Source: a bacterium
Lineage (GTDB): Bacteria; Bacillota; Bacilli; Lactobacillales; Streptococcaceae
Assembly (NCBI GenBank): GCA_905221235.1
Contig: CAJNCJ010000005.1
Location: forward strand, 57,034-121,033
Direction: 5' to 3'
DNA: 64,000 bases
Below, piece by piece: positions 53,741 through 63,117 of the stretch (position 1 is its first letter; each line of letters starts with the position of its first letter). Below the pieces are notes generated by a model. The model saw nothing but the letters and a program-made list of their open reading frames with translations, was not told the origin of the DNA and made no database searches. The position numbers and the translations under genes are program-made.

Positions 53741-55408
53741 TTATTCCACACTAAATAGGTATGGGTAAACTGGTTGTTGTCCTTGGTGAATCTCAACTTC
53801 AACGTCTTCGAATTCTTCTGCAATTTCTTGAGCAATTTCATTGGCAAGTTCTTCGCTTCCGTCTTCACCGACATAGAAGGTTACGATTTCACTATCTTCA
53901 TCCAACATATGTTTCAAGGTTTCTGTCAAGGTTTGGTGCATGTCAGGGTTTGACACGAGAATTTTCCCATCCACCATACCAAGATTATCGTTTTCATGGA
54001 TTTCTAAGCCATCAATCGTTGTATCACGCACAGCTGTTGTGACGCTTCCGCTAACGACATCGCTAAGAGCAGCTGTCATACGCTCTTGGTTTTCTTCGAT
54101 GGACTTGCTTGGATCAAAGGCAAGAAGACTAGTCAATCCTTGAGGAAGAGTACGAGCTTCCACCACTACTGCTGGTTGTTCCAAAACTTCTGTTGCAGAT
54201 TGAGCTGCCATGAAGATATTCTTGTTGTTTGGCAAGAAGATAATATTACGAGCGTTAACCTGTTCAACAGCCTTGATAAAGTCTTCTGTTGAAGGGTTCA
54301 TGGTTTGACCACCTTCGATAACATAATCCACGCCTTGAGAACGGAAGATATCTGCTAGACCTTTACCAGCCACCACAGCAATCAAAGCATACTCTTTTTC
54401 TTCAGCCGGCTTGCTAACTTGAGCAGCTTCTTTTTCAACCTGTGCTTCGTGTTGGTTACGCATATTGTCAACTTTTACCTTGACCAAACTACCATATTTG
54501 AGACCTTCTTGCATAACAAGTCCTGGATCTTCTGTATGGACATGGACTTTGACAATTTCATCATCGTTGACAACAAGGAGAGAATCCCCGAGTTCATTCA
54601 AGTAGTTACGGAACTCGTCGTAGTCAAAATCTTTAGCATAGGTTGGACCTTGCTTAAGAGCTACCATGATTTCAGTACAGTAACCAAATGTGATGTCCTC
54701 AGTCGCTACGTGACCAGCTACAGACTTGTGGTGCTCCGCATTGATCATTTCACTCATATTAGCAGGAGTCGCTACAAAGTCCTCAGATGCAATATATTCG
54801 CCAGTAAGGGCTGAAAGGAAACCTTCGTAGATGAAGACCAGTCCTTGACCACCTGAGTCCACAACGCCAACTTCCTTCAAGACTGGAAGCATATCTGGCG
54901 TTTTAGCAAGAGCTGTTTTAGCACCTTCTAAAGCTGCGCGCATGACTTCAACAGCATCATCTGTTTGCTCAGCCTTTTTCTTAGCACCGATAGCAGCTCC
55001 ACGTGAAACTGTCAAAATCGTTCCTTCAACTGGTTTCATAACGGCCTTATAGGCAACTTCTACACCTGATTGGAAGGCAAGAGCCAAGTCTTGACCTGTT
55101 AACTCGTCTTTATCCTTAATGGCTTGTGAAAATCCACGGAAAAGCTGAGACGTAATAACACCTGAGTTCCCACGCGCACCCATCAAAAGACCTTTAGCAA
55201 GAATGCTTGCTACCTCTCCAACAGTAGAAGCTGGCTTATCTGCAACTTCCTTAGCACCATTTTCAATGGTCATTCCCATATTTGTCCCTGTATCTCCATC
55301 TGGAACTGGAAAGACGTTTAATGAATTGACATATTCAGCTTGCTTATTCAAGCGAGTTGATGCAGCCTGCACCATTTCTTGAAATAAGCTAGTAGTAATT
55401 TTTGACAC
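53741..55408 (-). CDS. fakA: Fatty acid kinase subunit FakA (DAK2 domain)
   Basis: A 555-residue protein. The N-terminal DAK2 domain (about 1-200) has NVFPVPDGDTGTNMGMT, in which the Asp residues hold magnesium-ATP, and ARGNSGVITSQLFRGF. A middle domain and a C-terminal DegV-like domain follow. With FakB proteins it phosphorylates exogenous fatty acids for phospholipid synthesis. It follows the Asp23-type gene by 2 bp, the usual partnership in Firmicutes. Confidence 0.93.
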   Translation of the reverse strand: MSKITTSLFQEMVQAASTRLNKQAEYVNSLNVFPVPDGDTGTNMGMTIENGAKEVADKPASTVGEVASILAKGLLMGARGNSGVITSQLFRGFSQAIKDKDELTGQDLALAFQSGVEVAYKAVMKPVEGTILTVSRGAAIGAKKKAEQTDDAVEVMRAALEGAKTALAKTPDMLPVLKEVGVVDSGGQGLVFIYEGFLSALTGEYIASEDFVATPANMSEMINAEHHKSVAGHVATEDITFGYCTEIMVALKQGPTYAKDFDYDEFRNYLNELGDSLLVVNDDEIVKVHVHTEDPGLVMQEGLKYGSLVKVKVDNMRNQHEAQVEKEAAQVSKPAEEKEYALIAVVAGKGLADIFRSQGVDYVIEGGQTMNPSTEDFIKAVEQVNARNIIFLPNNKNIFMAAQSATEVLEQPAVVVEARTLPQGLTSLLAFDPSKSIEENQERMTAALSDVVSGSVTTAVRDTTIDGLEIHENDNLGMVDGKILVSNPDMHQTLTETLKHMLDEDSEIVTFYVGEDGSEELANEIAQEIAEEFEDVEVEIHQGQQPVYPYLFSVE

Positions 55409-55410
55409 GG

Positions 55411-55776
55411 TTATTCTCCTACAACTTTGATATTTTGAATGTAGACATTTACAGTCTGAGCAGTAATTCCAAGTTGGTTTTCCAAACTAAAACGAACACG
55501 CTCTTGAATGTTTTTTGACACTTCGCTAATCTTTGTTCCGTAGCTCAACACGGTATATACATCAACTGCAATACTGCCATCTTCGGCCGCCTTTACGACG
55601 ACACCTTTGGAATAATTTTCCTTACCTAGAAGGGCTTGGAAATTATCTTTGAGGGCATTTTTACTAGCCATACCGACCACACCAAAAATCTCAGTTGCTG
55701 CTCCACCTACGACGGTTGCAATCACTTCATCTGTTAGTTCGATTTGACCATCTTTTGTATTAATTTTTACAGTCAT
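55411..55776 (-). CDS. Asp23/YloU-family envelope stress protein
   Basis: A 121-residue protein of the Asp23/Gls24 family (INTKDGQIELTDEVIATVVGGAATEIFGVVGMASKNAL... and YTVLSYGTKISEVSKNIQERVRFSLENQLGI). It is YloU-like. Members lie under the membrane and are linked to cell-envelope stability. It is the first gene of the operon with fakA. Confidence 0.92.
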   Translation of the reverse strand: MTVKINTKDGQIELTDEVIATVVGGAATEIFGVVGMASKNALKDNFQALLGKENYSKGVVVKAAEDGSIAVDVYTVLSYGTKISEVSKNIQERVRFSLENQLGITAQTVNVYIQNIKVVGE

Positions 55777-55894
55777 CCTTTTTACCTCAACTAGTTGATA
55801 CTCTATTTTATCATATTTCAGCCCAAGTGTAAAAGCAGAATACTGTATCAGCGGGTATTTACTCTATTTTTCAAATGATTTTATACCTACAGTA

Positions 55895-55919
55895 AAAGAA
55901 AAAAGACCCTAAGGTCTCC
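55895..55919 (-). terminator. Terminator of rpmB
   Basis: AGACC-TTA-GGGTCT and TTTTTT on the minus strand. Confidence 0.8.
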
Positions 55920-55931
55920 TTACTTTTATTA

Positions 55932-56120
55932 TTAAACGCGTTCAACTTTACCTGATTTCAAAGCACGAGCTGAAGCCCAAACTTTTTTAGGTTTACCATC
56001 GATAAGAACAGTAACTTTTTGAAGGTTTGGTTTTACGGCACGTTTTGTTTGGTTCATCGCGTGTGAACGGTTGTTTCCTGATACAGTCTTACGACCTGTA
56101 AAGTAACATACTTTAGCCAT
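55932..56120 (-). CDS. rpmB: 50S ribosomal protein L28 (bL28)
   Basis: A 62-residue L28 of the Cys-poor, zinc-free type ([37 protein letters not shown]). ATG follows AGGAGGAAAACACA. It is monocistronic with its own terminator, opposite in context to the asp23-fakA operon that follows. Confidence 0.97.
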   Translation of the reverse strand: MAKVCYFTGRKTVSGNNRSHAMNQTKRAVKPNLQKVTVLIDGKPKKVWASARALKSGKVERV

Positions 56121-56226
56121 TGTGTTTTCCTCCTATTAGATCTAATATAGCGGATGTGCTAGCACCACATACCGTACTATGTTATCACACTTTCTTCATT
56201 TTTGCAAGGGAATTGGAAGATTTTTT

Positions 56227-56901
56227 TTATTTAACGTAGACAATTCCCAACTTTCCAAAAGCCACATCTCCACGGATAATCAAAGTTTTACTGGTTGGAG
56301 CTAGAGAAGTATCTGCCTTGGCTACACCACAGAAAGTTTCCACCTTCAAATCCACTCGCCAATGTTGAGGAACATAGATAACTGCATTGCCAAAACCAAC
56401 TTCTACTTTCAGGGTTGCAATATCTCCTAAAATCTCTGCATTGTCGTAATATATCTTAGCATTGCCAAAACCAACTTCTACTTGGTCATCTACTAATTCT
56501 TGGTTTTGCTTGTAGAAAGTCCCCGTTCCAAAAGCGACTTCCTTGTCTGTAAGAATGGTCTTTTCACCATCATACCACCATTTTTTCCCATTCCAAGTTC
56601 TGTTAGAATGAGTAAGTGCGTTGACACCCAGTACGATTAAAATACTAGCCCAGAATAGTGACTGATTTGGAATCGGTAAAATATCATAAGAGTGGTTGGC
56701 AATTAGTAAGGCTACTAGAGCTGTAAAAGAGGCTGAGGTTAAGTGGCGACGCAACAAAGCTCCAACTGATTGGTAGGCAAAAAAAACAATACCAATCAAG
56801 GGCCAAATTTGCCCCCCCAGAGAAGGGATTCCAAAATTTCCTTGTAATAATATTAAAGCTGCAAAAATAAGCAACACAATACCAAATGCTTTCTTTTTCA
56901 T
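56227..56901 (-). CDS. LiaF-like membrane protein (DUF2154 C-terminal domain)
   Basis: A 224-residue protein with four N-terminal helices (about 5-100) and a C-terminal beta-rich domain containing VEVGFGNAKIYYDNAEILGDIATLKVEVGFGNAVIYVP and DVAFGKLGIVYVK. This is the cell-wall-active antibiotic response domain of LiaF/VraT. In LiaFSR systems it holds the sensor kinase inactive; here its partner is a LytTR protein 4 bp upstream instead of a two-component pair. It probably senses envelope stress. Confidence 0.85.
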   Translation of the reverse strand: MKKKAFGIVLLIFAALILLQGNFGIPSLGGQIWPLIGIVFFAYQSVGALLRRHLTSASFTALVALLIANHSYDILPIPNQSLFWASILIVLGVNALTHSNRTWNGKKWWYDGEKTILTDKEVAFGTGTFYKQNQELVDDQVEVGFGNAKIYYDNAEILGDIATLKVEVGFGNAVIYVPQHWRVDLKVETFCGVAKADTSLAPTSKTLIIRGDVAFGKLGIVYVK

Positions 56902-56905
56902 GTTC

Positions 56906-57352
56906 TTACCTCATGTTTCTTAGATTTTCTTTTAGGAGGGATTGGTAATGCCGTGAGACATGAACCTCCTTGTGGGTCTGATAAAAGGAAATGGTGCCCG
57001 TTCCTGAAAAGGACTTGTCCACTGAATAGATTTGCCGAATATTAGCGATAGTTGACTTGGATACCCGACTAAAATAGCGAGGAAGGATAGCCTCTAACTC
57101 ATAGAGTTTGAGCCGAACCTCGTAGGCATCTTTCTGGGTATGGGCATAAATCTTGTTCCCATCTGTCTCAAAGAAGAGAATTTCCGACAAGTCCAGATAA
57201 TATTCACCCGTCCCCTTGTAAAAAATTAACCTAGGAGACTTGGACTCTTGTAAGAGTCGCTGTAAATCCGCAATCTCATCTGTCAGGGCTGCCGCCTTGA
57301 TGACAATTTCAGTTTCCTCTAAATTGCTGTCAATTTCGATTCGTAACTTCAT
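56906..57352 (-). CDS. LytTR-domain transcriptional regulator
   Basis: A 148-residue protein with no receiver domain. The N-terminal 50 residues are a short helical or beta part (KLRIEIDSNLEETEIVIKAAALTDEIADLQRLL). The C-terminal LytTR domain shows GEYYLDLSEILFFETDGNKIYAHTQKDAYEVRLKLYELE and FSRVSKSTIANIRQI. Such small LytTR regulators often work with a membrane partner that inhibits them. The LiaF-like gene follows directly. Confidence 0.88.
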   Translation of the reverse strand: MKLRIEIDSNLEETEIVIKAAALTDEIADLQRLLQESKSPRLIFYKGTGEYYLDLSEILFFETDGNKIYAHTQKDAYEVRLKLYELEAILPRYFSRVSKSTIANIRQIYSVDKSFSGTGTISFYQTHKEVHVSRHYQSLLKENLRNMR

Positions 57353-57456
57353 TCCATCTCCTTTCTGACTCTACTATATCAAAGCCAAAATAAGAAAACA
57401 AGAGCAAAAAAGCAAGTGGTTACTTTAGGCACGTAAGTGGTTCTAGGACCGCCTTA

Positions 57457-57559
57457 TACTCTTCGAAAATCAAATTCAAACCACGTCAGCGTCGCCTTAC
57501 CGTACTCAAGTACAGCTTGCGGCTAGCTTCCTAGTTTGCTCTTTGATTTTCATTGAGTA
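57457..57559 (-). repeat. BOX element downstream of the PAP2 gene
   Basis: 103 bp, from TACTCTTCGAAAATC to TTTTCATTGAGTA, with CGTCAGCGTCGCCTTACCGT inside. TTA is repeated at both ends (57454-57456 and 57560-57562). Confidence 0.9.
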
Positions 57560-57571
57560 TTAACTTACAGG

Positions 57572-58075
57572 TCAAAATAGAAAGAAAATCACACCCCACA
57601 CAAGAGCACAAATATAACCAACCACTACATCCTTGGGATAATGAACACCACCTAGTACTCGGACCAAGGCTAAGAGTCCTGAGCAAATAAGCAAGATTAT
57701 TCCGATCAAATTCCAAGCATGGAAACAGGCCATAGAGATGATAGTTGCTGAAAAGACATGGCGACTAGGCATAGACTGACCAGGACTATCTCTGTCTAGT
57801 AGCGGGACAATTTCCCAAACTTCATAAGGCCTAGGAGCATTGATTTTCCTACGGAGAAGGGACAAAATCACAAAACCTGACGCTGGGATAAACACATACA
57901 TCAAGACCTGTTTCCCAAGTCCTTCTTGGAGATAGGTGGCGACTAACAAAGTCAGATAAACTATAGGCATAACTACTGTCATCAACCGATTGAAAGCTCT
58001 TAGCAATCTCAGAAGGAAAGACTTATTTTCAATCTTACCAGCAACGTGGCCATACCATTCTTGATAATTTTTCAT
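57572..58075 (-). CDS. PAP2-family membrane phosphatase (small)
   Basis: A protein of about 167 residues with five helices and the PAP2 motifs KINAPRPYE, SMPSRHVFSA and RVLGGVHYPKDVVVGY. The active His residues are present. It is of a different subfamily from the PAP2 at 29 kb. The start is uncertain: ATG at 58075 (MKNYQEWYG) is chosen, with ATG at 58087 also possible; both have weak ribosome-binding sites. Lipid phosphates are the probable substrate. Confidence 0.85.
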   Translation of the reverse strand: MKNYQEWYGHVAGKIENKSFLLRLLRAFNRLMTVVMPIVYLTLLVATYLQEGLGKQVLMYVFIPASGFVILSLLRRKINAPRPYEVWEIVPLLDRDSPGQSMPSRHVFSATIISMACFHAWNLIGIILLICSGLLALVRVLGGVHYPKDVVVGYICALVWGVIFFLF

Positions 58076-58170
58076 ATATTTTCTCATCACTTACTCAAAT
58101 TTTGCTTACAGAGAAGCACTTGTATTCTAGTATAGTGCAGAAAAAGAAGGCCGTCAAGCCTTCTTTGGGT

Positions 58171-59931
58171 TTATTCTTCTGCTTCGTCTTCTGTAAATTG
58201 ACTGTTATAAAGGTCAGCGTAGAAGCCTCCTTGTGCCATCAACTCATCATGATTGCCTTGCTCGATGATATTGCCATCTTTCATGACAAGAATCAAGTCA
58301 GCATTTCGGATAGTGGACAAGCGGTGGGCGATGACAAAGGAAGTTCTTCCCTCCATCAGTCGGTCCATAGCTTTCTGGATCAACTCCTCCGTCCGGGTAT
58401 CAACCGAAGAGGTCGCCTCATCCAGAATTAGGAGTGGCGCATCTTTCAGCAAAGCACGAGCAATAGTTAAAAGTTGTTTTTGTCCGACAGACAAGGTCAC
58501 TGTATCGTCCAAGACAGTATCGTAACCATCTGGTAGGGTCATGATAAAGTGGTGAATCCCTACAGCCTTGCTGGCTTCAATCACGCGCTCATCACTAATA
58601 CCTGTTTGGTTATAGATAAGATTGTCGCGAATGGTTCCTTCAAAGAGCCAGGTGTCCTGCAAGACCATTGAAAAGGCATCGTGCACTTCCGAACGCTTCA
58701 TCTCCTTGGTATCCACACCATCAATGCGAATACTTCCCTTATCAATCTCATAGAACTTCATCAAAAGATTGACAATAGTTGTCTTACCAGCTCCTGTCGG
58801 TCCGACAATGGCAACCTTTTGACCCGCATGAGCAGTCGCAGAAAAGTCATGAATAATAGTTCTCTCTGGTGTGTAACCAAAGGAAACTCGATCAAAGACC
58901 ACTTGACCTTTCATAGTGCTCAATTGTCTTTCTTTATGGGATTCATCTTCCATTTCCTCTTCACTTAAGAATTCGAAGACACGACCCATGGCTGCGCTAG
59001 CCTGCTGCAAACTAGTAATTCCTTGAGCGATTTGTGAAAGAGGCTGAGAAAAGATACGAACGTAGGCCATAAAGGCAACGATAATCCCAATACTAATCTG
59101 CCCATTTAAGGCCAAGGCTGCACCAACGATAATCACTAGAGCATAGCTAAAGTTCCCGATAAACATCATAATCGGCATCATAATCCCTGAAATAAACTGA
59201 GATTTCCAGATACTATCATACAGACGATGGTTTAAGGTCGCAAATTCTTCTTTGGTGCTCTCGATAGCATTGTAACTGGTCACCACATTATGGCCAGAGT
59301 ACATTTCCTCCACATAACCATTGACAGCCGCCAAATCCTGTTGCTGACTCTTAAAAAATCCCTGCGATTTGCCCATAAAGACGGACACGAAAGCAAAACC
59401 GATAAGAGTTGAAACAACCGTCACCAAGGCCAAAATCCAGTTCATTCCAAACATGGTTACCAAGACTGCCACGACCAATAAAGTGGATGAAAGAACTGTC
59501 CCCAGACTTTGATTGAGGGACTGGGCTGCAGTGTCAACGTCATTGGTCACACGAGACAAGGTATCCCCTTGAGAATGTCCATCAAAATACCCTAATGGAA
59601 GGCGATTAATTTTCTCTGCAATCGCTGTTCTCAAACGCTCTGAAAAACGTTGAATGGCTGTTGTAAACAGAAAGGCCTGCAAATAATTTGATAGAAGCCC
59701 GATTACATAGATGACAGCCAAAAAACTACCAATGGCTGCAGCCGCAGCGACATCCACACTTGTTTCCAGACCACTGGCAATGATATTGGTCATTTCCTTG
59801 ATACGGGTTGGCCCATATACAGTAATGATATTGGATAGGATTGTTGCTAGAAAGGCTATCAGAAGGGCAAACTGGAGACCTGCAAGATAGGGTTTACTCT
59901 GTTTCCAGAGAGACATTTTTTTATTTTCCAT
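58171..59931 (-). CDS. Heterodimeric ABC multidrug exporter, second half-transporter
   Basis: A 586-residue half-transporter with six membrane helices (about 20-310) and an ATPase domain. Walker A is GPTGAGKTT, the signature is LSVGQKQLL (degenerate, V for G), and Walker B is LLILDEATSSVD with a normal catalytic Glu. The ATG at 59931 follows AGGAGGAATTGGAAC and overlaps the end of the partner gene by 11 bp. The two proteins complement each other at the ATP sites, as in BmrCD or LmrCD. It is similar to but cannot be equated with PatA/PatB. Confidence 0.9.
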   Translation of the reverse strand: MENKKMSLWKQSKPYLAGLQFALLIAFLATILSNIITVYGPTRIKEMTNIIASGLETSVDVAAAAAIGSFLAVIYVIGLLSNYLQAFLFTTAIQRFSERLRTAIAEKINRLPLGYFDGHSQGDTLSRVTNDVDTAAQSLNQSLGTVLSSTLLVVAVLVTMFGMNWILALVTVVSTLIGFAFVSVFMGKSQGFFKSQQQDLAAVNGYVEEMYSGHNVVTSYNAIESTKEEFATLNHRLYDSIWKSQFISGIMMPIMMFIGNFSYALVIIVGAALALNGQISIGIIVAFMAYVRIFSQPLSQIAQGITSLQQASAAMGRVFEFLSEEEMEDESHKERQLSTMKGQVVFDRVSFGYTPERTIIHDFSATAHAGQKVAIVGPTGAGKTTIVNLLMKFYEIDKGSIRIDGVDTKEMKRSEVHDAFSMVLQDTWLFEGTIRDNLIYNQTGISDERVIEASKAVGIHHFIMTLPDGYDTVLDDTVTLSVGQKQLLTIARALLKDAPLLILDEATSSVDTRTEELIQKAMDRLMEGRTSFVIAHRLSTIRNADLILVMKDGNIIEQGNHDELMAQGGFYADLYNSQFTEDEAEE

Positions 59932-61690
59932 GTTCCAATTCCTCCTTCGATAATTGTGAATAGGCAATTTCTTGGTAAACTTCGTTGCTAGCTAGAAGTT
60001 CCTTGTGGGTGCCTTGTCCCACGACTTTACCTTGATCCAAGACCAAAATCAAATCTGCATCCATAATCGTTGAAATACGCTGTGCGACAATGAGCTTGGT
60101 CATAGACTTGGTTTTCTCTGCTAGCTCTTGGCGTAGGACACGGTCTGTCTTATAGTCCAAGGCCGAGAAGGAGTCATCAAAGATGAGGATTTCTGGCTTC
60201 CGAGCCAAGGCACGCGCAATGGCCAGGCGCTGTCTTTGTCCGCCTGAGAAGTTGGTTCCTCCTTGGGCTACTTCTGACGCCAAGCCCGCTTCCTTGTCTT
60301 CGATAAAGTTCTTAGACTGGGCCAATTCCAAGGCTTGCCACATAGCTTGTTCACTAAGCGGTGTTTCTAGACTCTGTCCAAAGTCTAGATTGCCCTTGAC
60401 ATCACCTGAAAAGAGAACCGCTTTCTGAGGAATATAGCCAACCTTGTTGCGCAAATCTTCCAAACCGTAATCTTGAACATTAACTCCGTCCACTAGAATT
60501 TCTCCTGCTGATACGTCATAGAAACGTGGAATCAGATTGACTAGAGTAGATTTACCAGAACCCGTTGACCCTATAAAGGCCACTGTTTGGCCAGCTTCTG
60601 CTCTAAAGCTAACATGCTCGATAACCGCCTCCGAATTTGCCGCATATCGGAAGGTCACATCCTTAAACTCGATCTGGCCTTGGAGGTTTTCATCAGCCAA
60701 CTGCACTTGAGCAGGATTTTTGATAGAAGAATGCAAATCTAGAACCTGATTAATCCGCTTGGCAGAGACCATAGTTCGGGGAAGAACGATGAAGAGCGCT
60801 CCCATGAGAAGGAAGCCCATAACAACCTGCATGGCATAAGACATGAAAACAACCATGTCACTAAAGAGAGGCAGACGTGCTGTCGGAGCAGCATCGTTGA
60901 TCACATAGGCCCCAATCCAGTAAATCGCCACACTCAAACCACTTGAAATCCCCATCATGATAGGGTTCAAAATAGCCATAAGACGGTTGACAAACAAATT
61001 CAAACGGGTCAATTCATCATTTGCTGCTGCAAATTTTTCATCTTGGTACTTTTCAGCATTGTAGGCACGAACGACGCGAATACCTGTTAAACTTTCACGA
61101 GTGATACTGTTCAGTTTATCAGTCAAACTTTGAATCAAGGACTGTTTTGGAAAGGCTAGCGTCATCAAAACTGTTGTCATCAAAACATTGACAATCACTG
61201 CCACAAGAACCGCCCAGAGCCAGTATTCTGAATGACCTAAAATCTTCCCTATAGCCCAGATAGCCATAATCGGACCACGCGTAACCACTTGCAAGCCCAT
61301 GGTGATCAGCATCTGAACTTGAGTAATATCATTAGTGGTACGCGTTAAGAGACTTGGAATAGAGAACTTCTTAATCTCTGTCTGTGAGTAATCTAAAACT
61401 CGGTTAAAAATATCACTTCTCAACCTACTAGTGTAAGAAGCAGCCACTCTGGATGCAAAAAATCCAACTGCGACTGCGGACAAGAAGGCAAAAAAGGACA
61501 TTCCGACCATCATACCTGCTGGTTGCCACAACTCATCCAAGTTGGTTCCTTGACTTCCCAGCAAATCCGTAATTTTCGAGATATAGGTCGGCACTTCTAA
61601 CTCTAGATAGACCGAAAAGCAAGTAAAGAGAATGGCTAGAAAAATCATCCCCCATTCTTTTCCACTAATTCGTTTGGCTAATTTCTTCAT
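59921..61690 (-). CDS. Heterodimeric ABC multidrug exporter, first half-transporter
   Basis: A 589-residue half-transporter. Six helices (about 15-300) precede an ATPase domain with Walker A GSTGSGKST, canonical signature FSGGQRQRL and Walker B ILIFDDSFSALD, where Asp replaces the catalytic Glu. This gives one non-hydrolysing ATP site in the heterodimer, a hallmark of this class. It overlaps the MarR-family regulator gene by 26 bp and the partner gene by 11 bp. Export of drugs or peptides is likely, with the regulator as repressor. Confidence 0.9.
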   Translation of the reverse strand: MKKLAKRISGKEWGMIFLAILFTCFSVYLELEVPTYISKITDLLGSQGTNLDELWQPAGMMVGMSFFAFLSAVAVGFFASRVAASYTSRLRSDIFNRVLDYSQTEIKKFSIPSLLTRTTNDITQVQMLITMGLQVVTRGPIMAIWAIGKILGHSEYWLWAVLVAVIVNVLMTTVLMTLAFPKQSLIQSLTDKLNSITRESLTGIRVVRAYNAEKYQDEKFAAANDELTRLNLFVNRLMAILNPIMMGISSGLSVAIYWIGAYVINDAAPTARLPLFSDMVVFMSYAMQVVMGFLLMGALFIVLPRTMVSAKRINQVLDLHSSIKNPAQVQLADENLQGQIEFKDVTFRYAANSEAVIEHVSFRAEAGQTVAFIGSTGSGKSTLVNLIPRFYDVSAGEILVDGVNVQDYGLEDLRNKVGYIPQKAVLFSGDVKGNLDFGQSLETPLSEQAMWQALELAQSKNFIEDKEAGLASEVAQGGTNFSGGQRQRLAIARALARKPEILIFDDSFSALDYKTDRVLRQELAEKTKSMTKLIVAQRISTIMDADLILVLDQGKVVGQGTHKELLASNEVYQEIAYSQLSKEELEHGK

Positions 61691-62135
61691 TCTCTCCTCC
61701 TATTCTCTTGATATTTTCCTGTAGTTGATTGAGGACTTTCTCAAAAATCAGTAATTCATCTTCATCAATGTCTGCCATCAACTGGTTGTCAATGCGTTCA
61801 AAGAAGGCTTTAACCTGCTTCATTTGAGAACGCGATTTGTCCGTCAGACGAACAAACTTGGCCCGCTTATCGACAGGACTCGCCTCCAATTCCACCAAAC
61901 CATTTTGTACCATACGCTTGACCAAATTACTCGCCACAGACTTGGTAATATTGAGTTCCTGCTCGATATCTTTAATCAAGACCAAGTCTTGATTTTCCTC
62001 ACGGCCATCCAAAAAGCGTACAACCTGTCCTTGAGGTCCACCCATAAATTCAATGCCACAACGCTTGGCTTCCTGTTGCACCATCAGATGAATCTGATGA
62101 CCAAAACGCTTAAAGACCAACATCGGTTTATCCAT
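61665..62135 (-). CDS. MarR-family repressor of the ABC exporter
   Basis: A 156-residue winged-helix protein (DIEQELNITKSVASNLVKRMVQNGLVELEASPVDKRAKFVRLTDKSRSQM) of the MarR family. It is the first gene of the operon with the two half-transporters. Two copies of AGTTTCC-NNG-AGAACT flank the promoter, which indicates autorepression. The inducing ligand is unknown. The start follows AAAGGAGTTAGT. Confidence 0.92.
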   Translation of the reverse strand: MDKPMLVFKRFGHQIHLMVQQEAKRCGIEFMGGPQGQVVRFLDGREENQDLVLIKDIEQELNITKSVASNLVKRMVQNGLVELEASPVDKRAKFVRLTDKSRSQMKQVKAFFERIDNQLMADIDEDELLIFEKVLNQLQENIKRIGGENEEISQTN

Positions 62136-62183
62136 ACTAACTCCTTTCTAACCATCACATTTAGATCTCCTAGGAACTAAATA

Positions 62184-62249
62184 AGTTTCCATGAGAACTA
62201 TTTTACCACTTTGAAAAGAGGTGTCAAGAAAAAAGTTTCCTAGAGAACT
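62184..62249 (-). promoter_or_regulatory. MarR operon promoter with flanking operators
   Basis: On the minus strand TTGACA (62222-62227), 16-bp spacer, TAAAAT (62200-62205). AGTTTCCATGAGAACT at 62184-62199 overlaps the start site and AGTTTCCTAGAGAACT at 62234-62249 lies upstream of the -35. They differ at only 2 of 16 positions and are imperfect palindromes. A related half-site CCTAGGAACT is at 62169-62178. Confidence 0.75.
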
Positions 62250-62261
62250 ATTTTCTTGATT

Positions 62262-62295
62262 GAAAAAATCCCAAGTGAGTTTTTCACTTAGGATC
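62262..62295 (-). terminator. Terminator of the YebC-family gene
   Basis: ATCCTAAGTGA pairs with TCACTTGGGAT (one G-T) and TTTTTT follows on the minus strand. Confidence 0.85.
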
Positions 62296-62312
62296 ATGTT
62301 TTCTAGATTAAA

Positions 62313-63029
62313 TTAGAATCCATCTACGTTCGTATAAATCTTTTGTACGTCTTCGTCGTCTTCAAGAACGCTGTAAAGTTTTTCAAAGGTTTCAAGGTCT
62401 TCGCCTGACAATTCCACTTCTGACTGAGGAATCATTTCCAATTCAGTTACTTGGAATTCTTCGATACCTGACTCACGAAGGGCAACGATAGCCTTGTGAA
62501 GGTCTGTTGGAGCTGTGTAAACAGTGATTGTTCCTTCTTCTGCCTCCACATCGTCCACATCCACATCTGCTTCTAGCAATTGCTCAAAAACTGCATCGGC
62601 ATCTTCACCTGCAAATACGATAACACCCTTATTGTCAAAGAGGTAAGAAACCGAACCTGAAGCACCCATGTTTCCACCGTTTTTACCAAAAGCTGCACGA
62701 ACATTGGCTGCTGTGCGGTTGACGTTAGAAGTCAAAGTATCAACGATCAGCATAGAACCATTTGGCCCAAAACCTTCGTAACGTCCTTCTGTAAAGGTTT
62801 CGTCTGTATTTCCTTTTGCTTTATCAATCGCTTTATCGATAACGTGTTTTGGCACTTGGGCTTGTTTAGCACGATCGATAACGAATTTCAAGGCAGTATT
62901 TGATTCTGGGTCTGGATCACCTTTTTTAGCTGCTACATAGATTTCTACACCAAATTTTGCATATACTTTAGAGTTAGCTCCATCTTTAGCCGTTTTCTTG
63001 GCTACGATATTGGCCCATTTACGTCCCAT
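62313..63029 (-). CDS. YebC/PmpR-family regulatory protein
   Basis: A 238-residue protein beginning [43 protein letters not shown], the signature of the YebC/TACO1 family. [46 protein letters not shown] is the second conserved part. Members act as transcriptional regulators or as helpers of translation at proline-rich stretches. The length is typical for the streptococcal YeeN-type. It is a single gene, with the IS30-type element 90 bp upstream. Confidence 0.92.
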   Translation of the reverse strand: MGRKWANIVAKKTAKDGANSKVYAKFGVEIYVAAKKGDPDPESNTALKFVIDRAKQAQVPKHVIDKAIDKAKGNTDETFTEGRYEGFGPNGSMLIVDTLTSNVNRTAANVRAAFGKNGGNMGASGSVSYLFDNKGVIVFAGEDADAVFEQLLEADVDVDDVEAEEGTITVYTAPTDLHKAIVALRESGIEEFQVTELEMIPQSEVELSGEDLETFEKLYSVLEDDEDVQKIYTNVDGF

Positions 63030-63117
63030 TAGGAATCTCCTTTTTTCACATTTTAATCTTTCTTATTATAACACAAGTTTTTTCGATTTTCACTAGAGGA
63101 AACGGATTTTATTTAGC

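Noticed and set aside
58171..61690. Naming the half-transporters patA and patB
   Set aside because: In pneumococci patA and patB are separated by another gene and lack this overlapping MarR gene, so the identity is not secure.
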